Origin: Bacillota bacterium
Lineage (GTDB): Bacteria; Bacillota; Clostridia; Tissierellales; Peptoniphilaceae
DNA: 34,169 bases
Assembly (NCBI GenBank): GCA_029003555.1
Contig: JAQYCE010000034.1
Coordinates: 1-34,169, forward strand
Direction of reading: 5' to 3'
Positions 23,988-31,804 of this stretch are shown piece after piece. Numbering within the stretch: position 1 is the first letter of the stretch; the number at the start of each line of letters is the position of its first letter. The position numbers were made by a program, and so were the translations under genes. The notes under the pieces are model-generated. The model saw only the letters and a list, made by a program, of their open reading frames with translations, made no database searches and was not told the origin of the DNA.

Positions 23988-24034
23988 TTTATTTTTTATC
24001 GCACCCTTTTTATTCTTTAACTAAGGAGGAATCT

Positions 24035-25393
24035 ATGTTCGAGAAATACTTCAAGCTCTCTGACCATAAGGTAACGGTCCGGAGCGAAATCATGGCGGGC
24101 ATTACGACCTTCGTGACCATGGCCTATATCCTGGCGGTCAATCCCCAGATTCTAGGCGATGCGGGCATGCCGGCCGGCGGCGTATTGATTGCCACCGCCA
24201 TTGCATCCGCCATTGGCTGCTTCTGCATGGCCATCTTCGCCAACCTGCCCTTTGCTCTTGCTCCGGGCATGGGGCTGAATGCCTTCTTTGCCTACACGGT
24301 GGTCTTGAAGATGGGCTATCCCTACCAGATCGCCCTCTTTGCCGTATTCCTGGAAGGGCTGATCTTTATTGTCCTGTCCCTGACCAATGTCCGGGAAGCC
24401 ATTTTTAATGCCATCCCCCTGTCTTTGAAAAACGCCATCTCCTGCGGAATCGGCCTTTTCATCGCCTTTATCGGCCTCCAGTCCTCTAAGTTGGTTGAGG
24501 CCAGCCCGGCCACCCTGGTTTCCTTCTCCGGCCTGAATAAAAACTTCAACACCGCAGGTATCTCTGCCCTCCTCTGCCTGATCGGGATCATCATCATTGT
24601 CGTCCTGACCCACAAGAAGGTCAAAGGGGCCATCCTGATCGGCATCCTTGCCTCCTGGGTCCTGGGCATGATCGCCCAGGCCGCCGGCCTCTATGTTCCC
24701 AATATTGAAGAAGGCTTCTTCTCCCTCTATCCCTCCTGGTCCGCCCCCCACTTTGAGGAGTTCTCCGGCCTGGTTGGACAAGCCTTCAAGATCGATTTTT
24801 CAGCTATTTCTCCCTTGGAGCTCTTCTCCATCACCTTTGCCTTCCTCTTCGTCGATATCTTTGATACCGTCGGAACCCTGGCCGGCGTAGCGGCTAAGGC
24901 AGACATGCTCGATAGCCAAGGCCGCCTCCCCCAGGCCCGCGGTGCCCTTTTAGCTGACGCCGTCGCCACCTCCACCGGAGCTGTCCTGGGGACTTCCACC
25001 GTCACCACCTTCGTCGAATCCTCGGCCGGAGTGGAAGCCGGCGGACGGACCGGACTCACGGCAGTCACCACCGGTGTCCTCTTCGCCCTGGCCATGATCC
25101 TCTCCCCGATTTTCATCGCCATCCCGGGCTTTGCGACCGCATCCGCCCTGATCTATGTCGGCTTCTCCATGTTCACCGCCGTCGTCAAGATCGACCTGTC
25201 TGACCTGACCGAGGCCTTCCCCGCTTACTTGGCCATCCTCTCCATGCCCCTCTTCTACTCCATTGCTGAGGGCATCTCCATGGGCGTAGTCTCTTTCGTC
25301 ATCCTCAAGCTTCTGACCGGGAAGAAAAAAGACATCTCCCCCCTCATGGCCGTCCTCGCCTGCATCTTCATTCTCCGCTATATCTTTATGTAG
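24035..25393 (+). CDS. NCS2-family purine permease (AzgA/PbuG type)
   Basis: 452 residues, about 12-14 membrane segments, ATG 24035 five bases after AAGGAGG. It matches the AzgA-like branch of nucleobase-cation symporters that import hypoxanthine, guanine or adenine. Visible are RSEIMAGITTFVTMAYILAVNPQIL, LAPGMGLNAFFAYTVV, FLFVDIFDTVGTLAGVA and the signature GTSTVTTFVESSAGVEAGGRTGLTAV. All are canonical and the gene is complete. It is monocistronic, with its own promoter and a strong terminator. Imported bases would feed the hpt product encoded at 14.1 kb. Confidence 0.94.
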   Translation: MFEKYFKLSDHKVTVRSEIMAGITTFVTMAYILAVNPQILGDAGMPAGGVLIATAIASAIGCFCMAIFANLPFALAPGMGLNAFFAYTVVLKMGYPYQIALFAVFLEGLIFIVLSLTNVREAIFNAIPLSLKNAISCGIGLFIAFIGLQSSKLVEASPATLVSFSGLNKNFNTAGISALLCLIGIIIIVVLTHKKVKGAILIGILASWVLGMIAQAAGLYVPNIEEGFFSLYPSWSAPHFEEFSGLVGQAFKIDFSAISPLELFSITFAFLFVDIFDTVGTLAGVAAKADMLDSQGRLPQARGALLADAVATSTGAVLGTSTVTTFVESSAGVEAGGRTGLTAVTTGVLFALAMILSPIFIAIPGFATASALIYVGFSMFTAVVKIDLSDLTEAFPAYLAILSMPLFYSIAEGISMGVVSFVILKLLTGKKKDISPLMAVLACIFILRYIFM

Positions 25394-25417
25394 GCTGGAA
25401 AACAACCCTGTATTTGC

Positions 25418-25465
25418 TAAAAAAACTATGGTAGAGCAACTTCGTCGCTCTACCATAGTTTTTTT
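25418..25465 (+). terminator. intrinsic terminator after the purine permease
   Basis: ACTATGGTAGAGC (25425-25437) pairs perfectly with GCTCTACCATAGT (25447-25459), preceded by AAAAAA and followed by TTTTTT. It is long and symmetric enough to act in both directions. Confidence 0.95.
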
Positions 25466-25498
25466 CTGTCGTGGAAAATCGATGAGGGTGGTTTCTGA

Positions 25499-25575
25499 CC
25501 CTGATAATTTCGAGATTCTACGAATTGTCAGGGCTCGGGCCCCTGATAATCCTGAGATTATCTGAATTGTCAGGG
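25499..25575. repeat. two tandem 35-bp palindromic repeats
   Basis: Unit A (25499-25533) begins CCCTGATAATTTCGAG and ends GAATTGTCAGGG. Unit B (25541-25575) begins CCCTGATAATCCTGAG and ends in the same 12 bases. Each unit is itself an imperfect palindrome (CCCTGAtAAT...ATTgTCAGGG); unit B also has an inner GATAAT/ATTATC pairing. The spacer is CTCGGGC. The units differ at several positions, mostly in the loop, while the arms are kept, which suggests selection for the fold or a mobile palindromic element. Confidence 0.8.
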
Positions 25576-25628
25576 TTTATACCTCGAAAGAGCAATTTCC
25601 GGATACCCCATGGCTGACCCACTTGGGA

Positions 25629-25634
25629 TATAAT
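25629..25634 (+). promoter_or_regulatory. possible -10 box for ppx-ppk1
   Basis: A perfect TATAAT lies about 87 bases upstream of the ppx start. No good -35 is found at 16-18 bases. A promoter is required here because a strong terminator lies upstream. Confidence 0.4.
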
Positions 25635-25720
25635 AAGGCTGGTGGGCCCGGGCTCCGGGCTCATGAAAAAAAGAATCTCATTTGCTTTTTCACAGGATGC
25701 ACAGAAATAAAGGGGGGATA

Positions 25721-26635
25721 ATGTCAAAAGACTATTTAAGCGGTGTGATCGATATCGGGTCCAATACCATCCGGCTCAATTTGTACCGACCGACAAAAAA
25801 TGCTGAGGGCTTTAAGACAGTGGTCTCCAAAAAGACTTTTGCCGGCTTGGCTTCCTACCTCATCGATGGGAAGATGACGGATTCCGGGATCCAGAAGGCT
25901 TCCAAGACCCTGAAGAAATTCAAGCGGATCCTGGATGACTTGGAAATTGATGAATGCTATGCCTTTGCCACGGCTGCCATCCGGAATGCTTCCAATGCTC
26001 AGGAGATCTTGAAAACTATTGAAAAAGAATCCGGTATCCGGGTGGAATTGGTCTCCGGACAGGATGAGGGCTACTTCTCCTATTTGGGCCTCTGCCTTGA
26101 CCTGGGTCCCTTCGAAGAGGGTTATGTCATCGACATCGGGGGCGGATCAACGGAGGTCACCCTGGTCAGAAAAGGGGAGTACATCTCCACATCATCCATC
26201 CCCGAAGGCTCCCTCTCCCTCCACCGGGCCTTCGTCAAAGACCTGATTCCCACAGTAGAAGAATACCGCTTAATCAAATCCTATGTCGTCGAGCTCCTTG
26301 GGCGCTACCCCCTCCCCTTGGCCGCTTCCAACCAGGCATTCGGCGTGGGCGGGACTATTCGTGCGGTCGGGAACCTGGCCCAGGAAATCAACCAAAAGGA
26401 AGGCAATGGGCAAACCACTTTGGCGGAGATTGAAGACCTCTCCCTTCGCTTCTTAACCCACGACTCCTCTTCCCTGAAGACGGTCTTAAAAGTCACTCCT
26501 GAACGTCTCCACACCCAGCTTCCCGGAATGATCATCCTCCAGGAGGTCATGAAGGCCCTCTCCTGTTTTGACCTCACCATCAGCCAGAACGGGGTGCGTG
26601 AGGGCTACTTATTCAACAAGCAAAAGGAGGATTAA
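25721..26635 (+). CDS. ppx: Ppx/GppA-family phosphatase
   Basis: About 304 residues. ATG 25721 follows AAAGGGGGG; the track's 25682 start lies upstream of it. An ASKHA-fold exopolyphosphatase or pppGpp phosphohydrolase. The phosphate-1 motif is VIDIGSNTIRLNLY, phosphate-2 YVIDIGGGSTEVTL, then FGVGGTIRAVGNLAQ. Activity-related residues include Glu in the CYAFATAAIRNASNA segment. Length fits the short two-domain form lacking the C-terminal HD-like domain of E. coli Ppx. ppk1 follows after 2 bases, so the operon encodes both synthesis and hydrolysis of polyphosphate. Confidence 0.92.
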   Translation: MSKDYLSGVIDIGSNTIRLNLYRPTKNAEGFKTVVSKKTFAGLASYLIDGKMTDSGIQKASKTLKKFKRILDDLEIDECYAFATAAIRNASNAQEILKTIEKESGIRVELVSGQDEGYFSYLGLCLDLGPFEEGYVIDIGGGSTEVTLVRKGEYISTSSIPEGSLSLHRAFVKDLIPTVEEYRLIKSYVVELLGRYPLPLAASNQAFGVGGTIRAVGNLAQEINQKEGNGQTTLAEIEDLSLRFLTHDSSSLKTVLKVTPERLHTQLPGMIILQEVMKALSCFDLTISQNGVREGYLFNKQKED

Positions 26636-26637
26636 CG

Positions 26638-28812
26638 ATGGACCTTGGCGAAAACCGCCTAGCGGACAACATCTCCGTGACCGATAAAGCCCCCAATGAA
26701 GAAGAAAAATGGAACACCTCATTCACTCAAAACCGGGAACTCTCCTGGCTCAACTTCAACCGCCGGGTCCTGGAGGAAGCCCTGGATGACGACGTCCCTC
26801 TTTTTGAAAAGCTCAACTTTATTAAGATCTTCTGCTCCAACCTGGATGAGTTCTGCATGGTCCGGGTGGGCCGACTGACCGATCTGGCCCTCTTCAATGA
26901 GGATAATATCGACAACAAGAGCGGCCTCACTCCTTCCGGCGAGCTCCGGGCCATCTTCGCCAAGATGCAGGAACTCTACCTCCTTAAAGACCGGGTCTTT
27001 GAGAAGATCGACCGGGAATTCGAGAAATATGGAGTCTACAACCTCACCATTGATGAGCTGACCAATGCCCAGGTCCGAGCGGTAAAAAAATATTTCCAGG
27101 ACTACATCTTCCCTATCCTCTCCCCCCAGACCCTCTCCCTCCACCGTCCCTTGCCCTTCCTGGAGAACAAGTCGGAATACGTCATCCTCAAGCTGGAGAA
27201 AAAGGGGAAAGTTACCTATGGGATCGTCCCCATCCCCAATTTTCTCCCCAAAATCATCAAGCTGCCTACGGATTTGGGCTACCCCTTCATCCGAACCTCC
27301 AAGGTCCTCTATGAGCATGTGGACCTCTGCTATCCCAAGTTCAAGATCCTCCAGAAAACCATCATCCGGGTCACCCGGAATGCCGACCTGTCTGCGGATG
27401 ATGAGGTCTCCTATGAAGACGTGGACTACCGGTCCCTGATGAAAAAAATCCTGAAAAAGAGAAACCGCCTCCAGGCCGTCCGGGTGGAAGTCAATGAGAA
27501 GGACAAGGAAGCCTTTGTGGACTTCCTTTGCGGGGAGCTGGGCCTGGAGCCCAACCAGATCATCCAGTCGGATGCCCCCCTGGCCATGGATTATGTCTCC
27601 GAGCTCAAGAAATACCTGGACCGGGACTTCATGATCGACCATACCTACGACCGCTACCTCCCCCGTCTGGGCGAGAGGATGGGCTTCTCCGGCGACCTGA
27701 TCGACAGGGTTCGCGAAAAAGACTGGCTCTTCTCCTATCCCTACGATTCCATGGACTCCTACCTCAAGCTCATGGACCAGGCGGCCCACGACGACCGGGT
27801 GGTCTCCATCAAAATCACCATCTACCGCCTGGCCAACAACTCCCGCCTGGTGGATGCCCTCTGCCGGGCAGCCGAAGCCGGCAAGGAAGTCCTTGTCCTC
27901 ATGGAACTCCGGGCACGCTTCGATGAGCAGTCCAACCTAGACTACTCCCGTGAGCTCTACGATGCCGGTTGCGACATCATCTACGGAATGGGAGGCTATA
28001 AGGTCCACTCCAAGGTTACCCTTATTACCCTGAAGAACGGGAACTCCTGGTCCTATATCACCCAGATCGGGACCGGGAACTACAATGAATCGACGGCCAC
28101 GGCCTATTCTGACCTCTCCCTCATGACCGCCAACCCGGAGATCGGGAACGACGCCAACGACTTCTTCCGCAACCTCCAGCTGGGCAACCTCTTCGGGTCC
28201 TACAAGCACCTCCTCCAATCCCCATCCACTGTCAAACCCACCCTCCTTGACCTCATGGAAAAAGAAAAGGAAAAGGGCCCTGAGGGCTTCTGCTTCTTCA
28301 AGATGAACTCCTTTACTGACCGGGACTTCATCGACAAGGTGGCGGATGTCTCCCAGGCCGGGGGGCGGGTTCAGATGATCATCCGGGGGATCAACTGCCT
28401 CCTTCCCGGGATCCCGGGCAAGACCGAGAACGTGGAATGCCGGTCCATCGTAGGCCGCTTCCTGGAACATGCCCGGGTCTACATCTTCGGCAAGGAGGAC
28501 CCCAAGATCTACATCGGGTCCGCCGACCTCATGACCCGGAACACCGAACACCGTGTGGAGATCCTCTGTCCGGTCTATGACCCCCAGATCAAGGAAGAAA
28601 TCCTGGACTTCATGAACCGGCAATTCCAGGACAACAAAAAAGGCCGAGTCTTCGGCCCTGACGGGGACTTACACCCCATCGAAGATGGAAGGGATCCCTT
28701 TATCGCCCAAAACCACTTCATGGAAGAGTCCTCCAAAAGCCTGGTTAAACTTCCTTTGGACGAAAAAAAAGGACCCTCCCTCTGGACGAGGATCAAGTCC
28801 TTCTTTTCCTAA
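26638..28812 (+). CDS. ppk1: polyphosphate kinase 1
   Basis: Reversibly polymerises the ATP gamma-phosphate into polyphosphate; 724 residues, full length. ATG 26638 is 6 bases after AAAGGAGG at the end of ppx. The N-terminal domain has NRELSWLNFNRRVLEEA and FCSNLDEFCMVRVGRL. The phospholipase-D-like catalytic half has YPYDSMDSYLKLMDQAA, KITIYRLANNSRLVDALCRAAEAGKEVLVLMELRARFDEQ, the phospho-accepting His457 in GYKVHSKVTLI and the second His611 in RFLEHARVYIF. GSADLMTRNTEHRVEIL follows. The stop codon overlaps that of the convergent aroD gene, and a terminator hairpin lies inside aroD. Confidence 0.97.
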   Translation: MDLGENRLADNISVTDKAPNEEEKWNTSFTQNRELSWLNFNRRVLEEALDDDVPLFEKLNFIKIFCSNLDEFCMVRVGRLTDLALFNEDNIDNKSGLTPSGELRAIFAKMQELYLLKDRVFEKIDREFEKYGVYNLTIDELTNAQVRAVKKYFQDYIFPILSPQTLSLHRPLPFLENKSEYVILKLEKKGKVTYGIVPIPNFLPKIIKLPTDLGYPFIRTSKVLYEHVDLCYPKFKILQKTIIRVTRNADLSADDEVSYEDVDYRSLMKKILKKRNRLQAVRVEVNEKDKEAFVDFLCGELGLEPNQIIQSDAPLAMDYVSELKKYLDRDFMIDHTYDRYLPRLGERMGFSGDLIDRVREKDWLFSYPYDSMDSYLKLMDQAAHDDRVVSIKITIYRLANNSRLVDALCRAAEAGKEVLVLMELRARFDEQSNLDYSRELYDAGCDIIYGMGGYKVHSKVTLITLKNGNSWSYITQIGTGNYNESTATAYSDLSLMTANPEIGNDANDFFRNLQLGNLFGSYKHLLQSPSTVKPTLLDLMEKEKEKGPEGFCFFKMNSFTDRDFIDKVADVSQAGGRVQMIIRGINCLLPGIPGKTENVECRSIVGRFLEHARVYIFGKEDPKIYIGSADLMTRNTEHRVEILCPVYDPQIKEEILDFMNRQFQDNKKGRVFGPDGDLHPIEDGRDPFIAQNHFMEESSKSLVKLPLDEKKGPSLWTRIKSFFS
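28763..28802 (-). terminator. terminator of the aro operon inside the 3' end of ppk1
   Basis: On the minus strand AAGGAC (28802-28797) pairs with GTCCTT (28774-28769); an inner CCTC/GAGG pairing strengthens it, and T's follow to 28763. It lies just downstream of the aroD stop and within ppk1 codons. Confidence 0.65.
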
Positions 28813-29531
28813 TTTTTCTCCAGCAAACGACTGACCGCCTCCGCCTCCATCTGGCCGGGGGCGGTTTTTTTTCCAAGAGAAGCAAAGGTCCAAAGGGAGG
28901 GATTGGTTGGTCCGGGCAGGCGGCTGGCCCGACCCGCCTCCCCCATCCCGACCAGGATGGGGCGGATGTCCGGTCTCCGGGCCATGGCCCGGGCCAACCC
29001 TTGGGTGGGCCCCGCCAGGTCCTCGGGCCGGTCCACCCGGAAGGCCAGCTTTTGGTAGCCGGCCCCGGCTTCCACCATTTCCAGGTAAAGGCCCTCCGCC
29101 TCCCGGGCGGAGTAGGGGCCGTCAAAGCGGTGGGCGGAGAGGATGAGGCCCATCCTTTTCGTCCGGACCAAGTCTCCCAAGTCTTTGACTTCCTCCCTCC
29201 CCATGGACCATTCCAAGTCCACCAGGTCTGGTCCAGGGCCCTCCTCAGGACAGACCTCCAGGAGGTCCCATAAGATAATGGCCTTTTTCTTCTCATCCAT
29301 CCCGGGATCCTCCCCTCCCTCCCGGGCGGTTCGAAGGGTCAAAATCAGGGGGTGGGGGCCAATTCTTTTTTTTATGGCCCGAACGGCGGTCAGGAGACCT
29401 TCCCCGGTCCAGGCTCGGTCCCAGGCATCTGCCCGAAATTCCAGGAAGTCGTAGGTCAGGCCCTCCAGAAGGTCCAGGCGGGCCACAGCATCCCCCCTAT
29501 CCCTAGCCGACAGGCAGACGACCAGCTTCAT
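28809..29531 (-). CDS. aroD: type I 3-dehydroquinate dehydratase
   Basis: Third step of the shikimate pathway, dehydrating 3-dehydroquinate through a Schiff base; 240 residues. Visible are LEFRADAWD, LILTLRTAREGGE, ILSAHRFDGPY with the catalytic His134, and YQKLAFRV with the Schiff-base Lys161. GMGEAGRASRL and FASLGKKTAPGQM at the C-terminus are canonical for type I. The start overlaps the aroF stop by ATGA, with AAGGAGG inside aroF. Last gene of the aro operon; its TAG overlaps the ppk1 TAA. Confidence 0.94.
   Translation of the reverse strand: MKLVVCLSARDRGDAVARLDLLEGLTYDFLEFRADAWDRAWTGEGLLTAVRAIKKRIGPHPLILTLRTAREGGEDPGMDEKKKAIILWDLLEVCPEEGPGPDLVDLEWSMGREEVKDLGDLVRTKRMGLILSAHRFDGPYSAREAEGLYLEMVEAGAGYQKLAFRVDRPEDLAGPTQGLARAMARRPDIRPILVGMGEAGRASRLPGPTNPSLWTFASLGKKTAPGQMEAEAVSRLLEKN
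28834..28872 (+). terminator. terminator of ppx-ppk1 inside the 3' end of aroD
   Basis: ACCGCCTCC (28834-28842) pairs with GGGGGCGGT (28857-28865) with one G-T wobble. The loop contains a further GCC/GGC, and eight T's follow. It starts 22 bases after the ppk1 stop. Confidence 0.8.
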
Positions 29532-30556
29532 CCCCTCCCTCCTTGGGCCAGGTCCATGAGGAGGGCCCGGGTCTTTTCCCAGCCCAGGCAGGGGTCGGTG
29601 ATGGACTTCCCCTCCACTATCCCATCCTCAGCCTGGGCCCCATCCAGGAGATAGGATTCCACCATGAAACCTTTGACCAGGGTCTTGACCCAGGGCAGGC
29701 GGAAACGGAGGTCCATGAGGGTCTGGATAATATTCACCTGCCGGTCCGGGTCCTTGCCGGAATTCGAGTGGTTGGCATCCACCAGGACGGCCGGATTCAT
29801 GGCCCCGCTTTCCTTGAACCGGTCCCGGACCTCTTCCAGGAATTCCGGGCCAAAATTGGGCCTGGCCCGGCCCATCCGGTCACTGTAGCCCCGGAGGATG
29901 AGGTGGGCATAGGGGTTGCCCGAGCTCTCCCACTCCTTCCCCCGGTAGGGAAAGCGCTGGGCCATCTGGATGGAGAGGAGGGAGGCCATGGCCACCGAGA
30001 GGTCGCCTGAAGTGGGATTTTTTACCCCCACCGGGATGTCCATACCGGAAGCCAGCATCCGGATACTCGGGCTTTCCACCGACCGGGCCCCGATGGTCAG
30101 GTAGGCCATGAGGTCATCAAAATAGGCATAGTGGTCGGGATAGACCAGCTCCATGGCCGGGGCAATAGAGCCTTCCTCCAGGACTTCCCGGAGGAGGTCG
30201 CGGCTGGTGAAAAGGCCCCGGGAGAGATCGGGACCCTCCAAGGGATCCGGAAATTCCACCATCCCTTTATAGCCGGTCCCCCGGGTCCGGGGTTTTTCAA
30301 CGTAGACTCGGGGAACCAGGAGAATTTGTTCGGACACTTCCTTTTGGAGGCGGCCAAGCCTTCTGATGTAGTCCATGACCGGACCCTTCCGGTCAGCGGA
30401 ACAGGGGCCGATGATGAGAAGGAGGCGGTCATCTCTTCCGGAGAGGATTTCCTTCATTTCTCGGACCTTGGACCGGCGGAGGCAGCCGGAAGCAGAAGAA
30501 AGAGGAAGGTCCTTCTTCAAGTCCCCGGGGCGGGGCAGGTCCCGTAGTTCTTTCAT
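29528..30556 (-). CDS. aroF: 3-deoxy-7-phosphoheptulonate (DAHP) synthase, AroFGH class
   Basis: First committed step: PEP plus erythrose-4-phosphate to DAHP; a metal-dependent enzyme of 342 residues. Class I-alpha motifs are LLIIGPCSADRKGPVMDYIRRL, PRVYVEKPRTRGTGYKG, GARSVESPSIRMLASGMDIPVGVKNPTSGD, LILRGYSD, VDANHSNSGKD, GFMVESYLLDGAQ and GKSITDPCLGWEKT. ATG 30556 has AAAGGAGG upstream. No ACT or chorismate mutase domain is attached; feedback control in this class acts on the barrel itself, so which amino acid inhibits cannot be read here. 21 bases after aroA. Confidence 0.95.
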   Translation of the reverse strand: MKELRDLPRPGDLKKDLPLSSASGCLRRSKVREMKEILSGRDDRLLLIIGPCSADRKGPVMDYIRRLGRLQKEVSEQILLVPRVYVEKPRTRGTGYKGMVEFPDPLEGPDLSRGLFTSRDLLREVLEEGSIAPAMELVYPDHYAYFDDLMAYLTIGARSVESPSIRMLASGMDIPVGVKNPTSGDLSVAMASLLSIQMAQRFPYRGKEWESSGNPYAHLILRGYSDRMGRARPNFGPEFLEEVRDRFKESGAMNPAVLVDANHSNSGKDPDRQVNIIQTLMDLRFRLPWVKTLVKGFMVESYLLDGAQAEDGIVEGKSITDPCLGWEKTRALLMDLAQGGRG

Positions 30557-30577
30557 CTCAGCCTCCTTTCTTATGAT

Positions 30578-31804
30578 TTAGAGATGGCGGTAGTTCAGGG
30601 ATAGACTTTCCAGCTTTTCAAAATAGGAGGGGAAGGACTTGTCCACCGCTTCCTCTCCCTCCAAGATCCCCCCGGTCATGGTCAGAAGGGGGACCAGTGC
30701 CATGACCAGGCGGTGGTCTCCATGGCTTGAAAGGGCTTCCCTTGGCGGACGGAGGGATCCGGACTCCACCCGGGCCCAGTCCTCCCCCAGCTGGACTTCG
30801 ATGCCCAGCTTGACCAACTCCTCCTGCATGGTTTGGGCCCGGGAGGATTCCTTGTCCTTGAGCCGACGGGTCCCCGTGAAGTAAGCTCCGCCGGTCATGG
30901 CGGCCAGGCTGAAGAGAATGGGCCCTAGGTCGGGGTGGTCCTCCAGGTCCACCCGACCGGGGCCCCGGACCAGGGCTTGGAAAAACCGGGGGTAGTCCCG
31001 GTCTCCCTGTAGGCTGGAGGCGTCCGGCCGGTCCAGGTCCACCCGACCGCCAATGAGGTTAAAAAGATCCAAAGCGGCCCCGTTGGACCAGTCCCCTTCC
31101 AGGGTCAGGTTTTTCGGCCAGGCCTCCCGGGGACCTTCCACAAGATAGGTCACCCGTTCTCCCCGGTCCCGAACCTCACAGGCCAGGCCGAAATCCTCCA
31201 TCATGGCCAGGGTCATCTCCAGATAGGGGGCGGAGACCAGGGGCTTGGTTATCGTCAAGGAGGACCTCCCCTCCAGACGGGGAAGGGCCAGGAGGAGGCC
31301 GGAGAGGAACTGGGAGGAGACATCCCCCGGAAGGACAAAGTCCCCAGCTTCCAGGGGTCCCTTGACCAGGAGCCTGTCCCCCTCCCTCTTGAAGGTCAGG
31401 CCCCGGGCGGTGAAAAGGACACGGTAGGCGTCCAGGGGGCGGTCCATGAGCCGGCCCTCCCCATGAAAGAGAACCGGTCGGTCAAGGACCATAGCCTGGG
31501 GGATGAGGAAGCGGAGGCTAGTCCCCGACTCCCCTACAGGGATATTGAGGGGATCTTGGTCTCCCCCGGTCCGACCGGCCAAAGGACCCTGGACCCGGAC
31601 CCCCTCCCCTTCCTTATGGATGGCGGCCCCCAGGGCCTCCAGGCCGGTCCAGGTGGCCAGGAGGTCCCGGCTCTCCGCCCAGGGATGGAGGAAGGTCTCC
31701 CGGCTCGAAAGAGAGGCTAAAAAGAGGGCCCGGTGGGCCTGGCTCTTGGAAGGCGGGAGTTCAACCCGGCCCTCCAGCCGGCAGGGGAAAATCTCAATGG
31801 TCAT
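30578..31804 (-). CDS. aroA: 3-phosphoshikimate 1-carboxyvinyltransferase (EPSP synthase)
   Basis: Sixth step: shikimate-3-phosphate plus PEP to EPSP; 408 residues. Motifs are LPPSKSQAHRALFLASL, VGESGTSLRFLIPQAM, RPLDAYRVL, DVSSQFLSGLLLALP, DASSLQGDRDYPRFFQ, the RLKDKESSRAQTMQEEL loop, SSHGDHRLVMALVPL and SFPSYFEKLESL. The PEP/inhibitor-binding loop reads GESGTSLRF rather than the GNAGTAMRP of plants and enterics, a variant seen in clostridial enzymes as I recall. The start overlaps the aroEK stop by 11 bases with only GGGGGCGG upstream. Confidence 0.95.
   Translation of the reverse strand: MTIEIFPCRLEGRVELPPSKSQAHRALFLASLSSRETFLHPWAESRDLLATWTGLEALGAAIHKEGEGVRVQGPLAGRTGGDQDPLNIPVGESGTSLRFLIPQAMVLDRPVLFHGEGRLMDRPLDAYRVLFTARGLTFKREGDRLLVKGPLEAGDFVLPGDVSSQFLSGLLLALPRLEGRSSLTITKPLVSAPYLEMTLAMMEDFGLACEVRDRGERVTYLVEGPREAWPKNLTLEGDWSNGAALDLFNLIGGRVDLDRPDASSLQGDRDYPRFFQALVRGPGRVDLEDHPDLGPILFSLAAMTGGAYFTGTRRLKDKESSRAQTMQEELVKLGIEVQLGEDWARVESGSLRPPREALSSHGDHRLVMALVPLLTMTGGILEGEEAVDKSFPSYFEKLESLSLNYRHL

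Larger units (their letters stand above)
25466..25720. other. non-coding region between purine permease and ppx
   Basis: About 255 bases. It holds the tandem palindromes (25499-25575), a TATAAT box (25629-25634) without a convincing -35, and a G+C-rich run GGTGGGCCCGGGCTCCGGGCTC (about 25640-25661) that can fold on itself. The 69-residue minus-strand ORF of the track here is a by-product of the repeats (PDNS twice). Confidence 0.6.

Noticed and set aside
23940-24034. purine riboswitch before the NCS2 permease
   Set aside because: The conserved loop sequences and P1 pairing are not visible, and the space between promoter and ribosome site is too short.
25499-25575. CRISPR array
   Set aside because: Only two units, each a palindrome, with a 7-base spacer; no cas genes nearby.
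25518-25727. 69-residue minus-strand ORF with repeated PDNS
   Set aside because: The repetition comes from the tandem palindromes; no ribosome site and no family resemblance.
26719-27789. 356-residue minus-strand ORF
   Set aside because: Antisense shadow of ppk1, whose catalytic histidines and motifs are intact.
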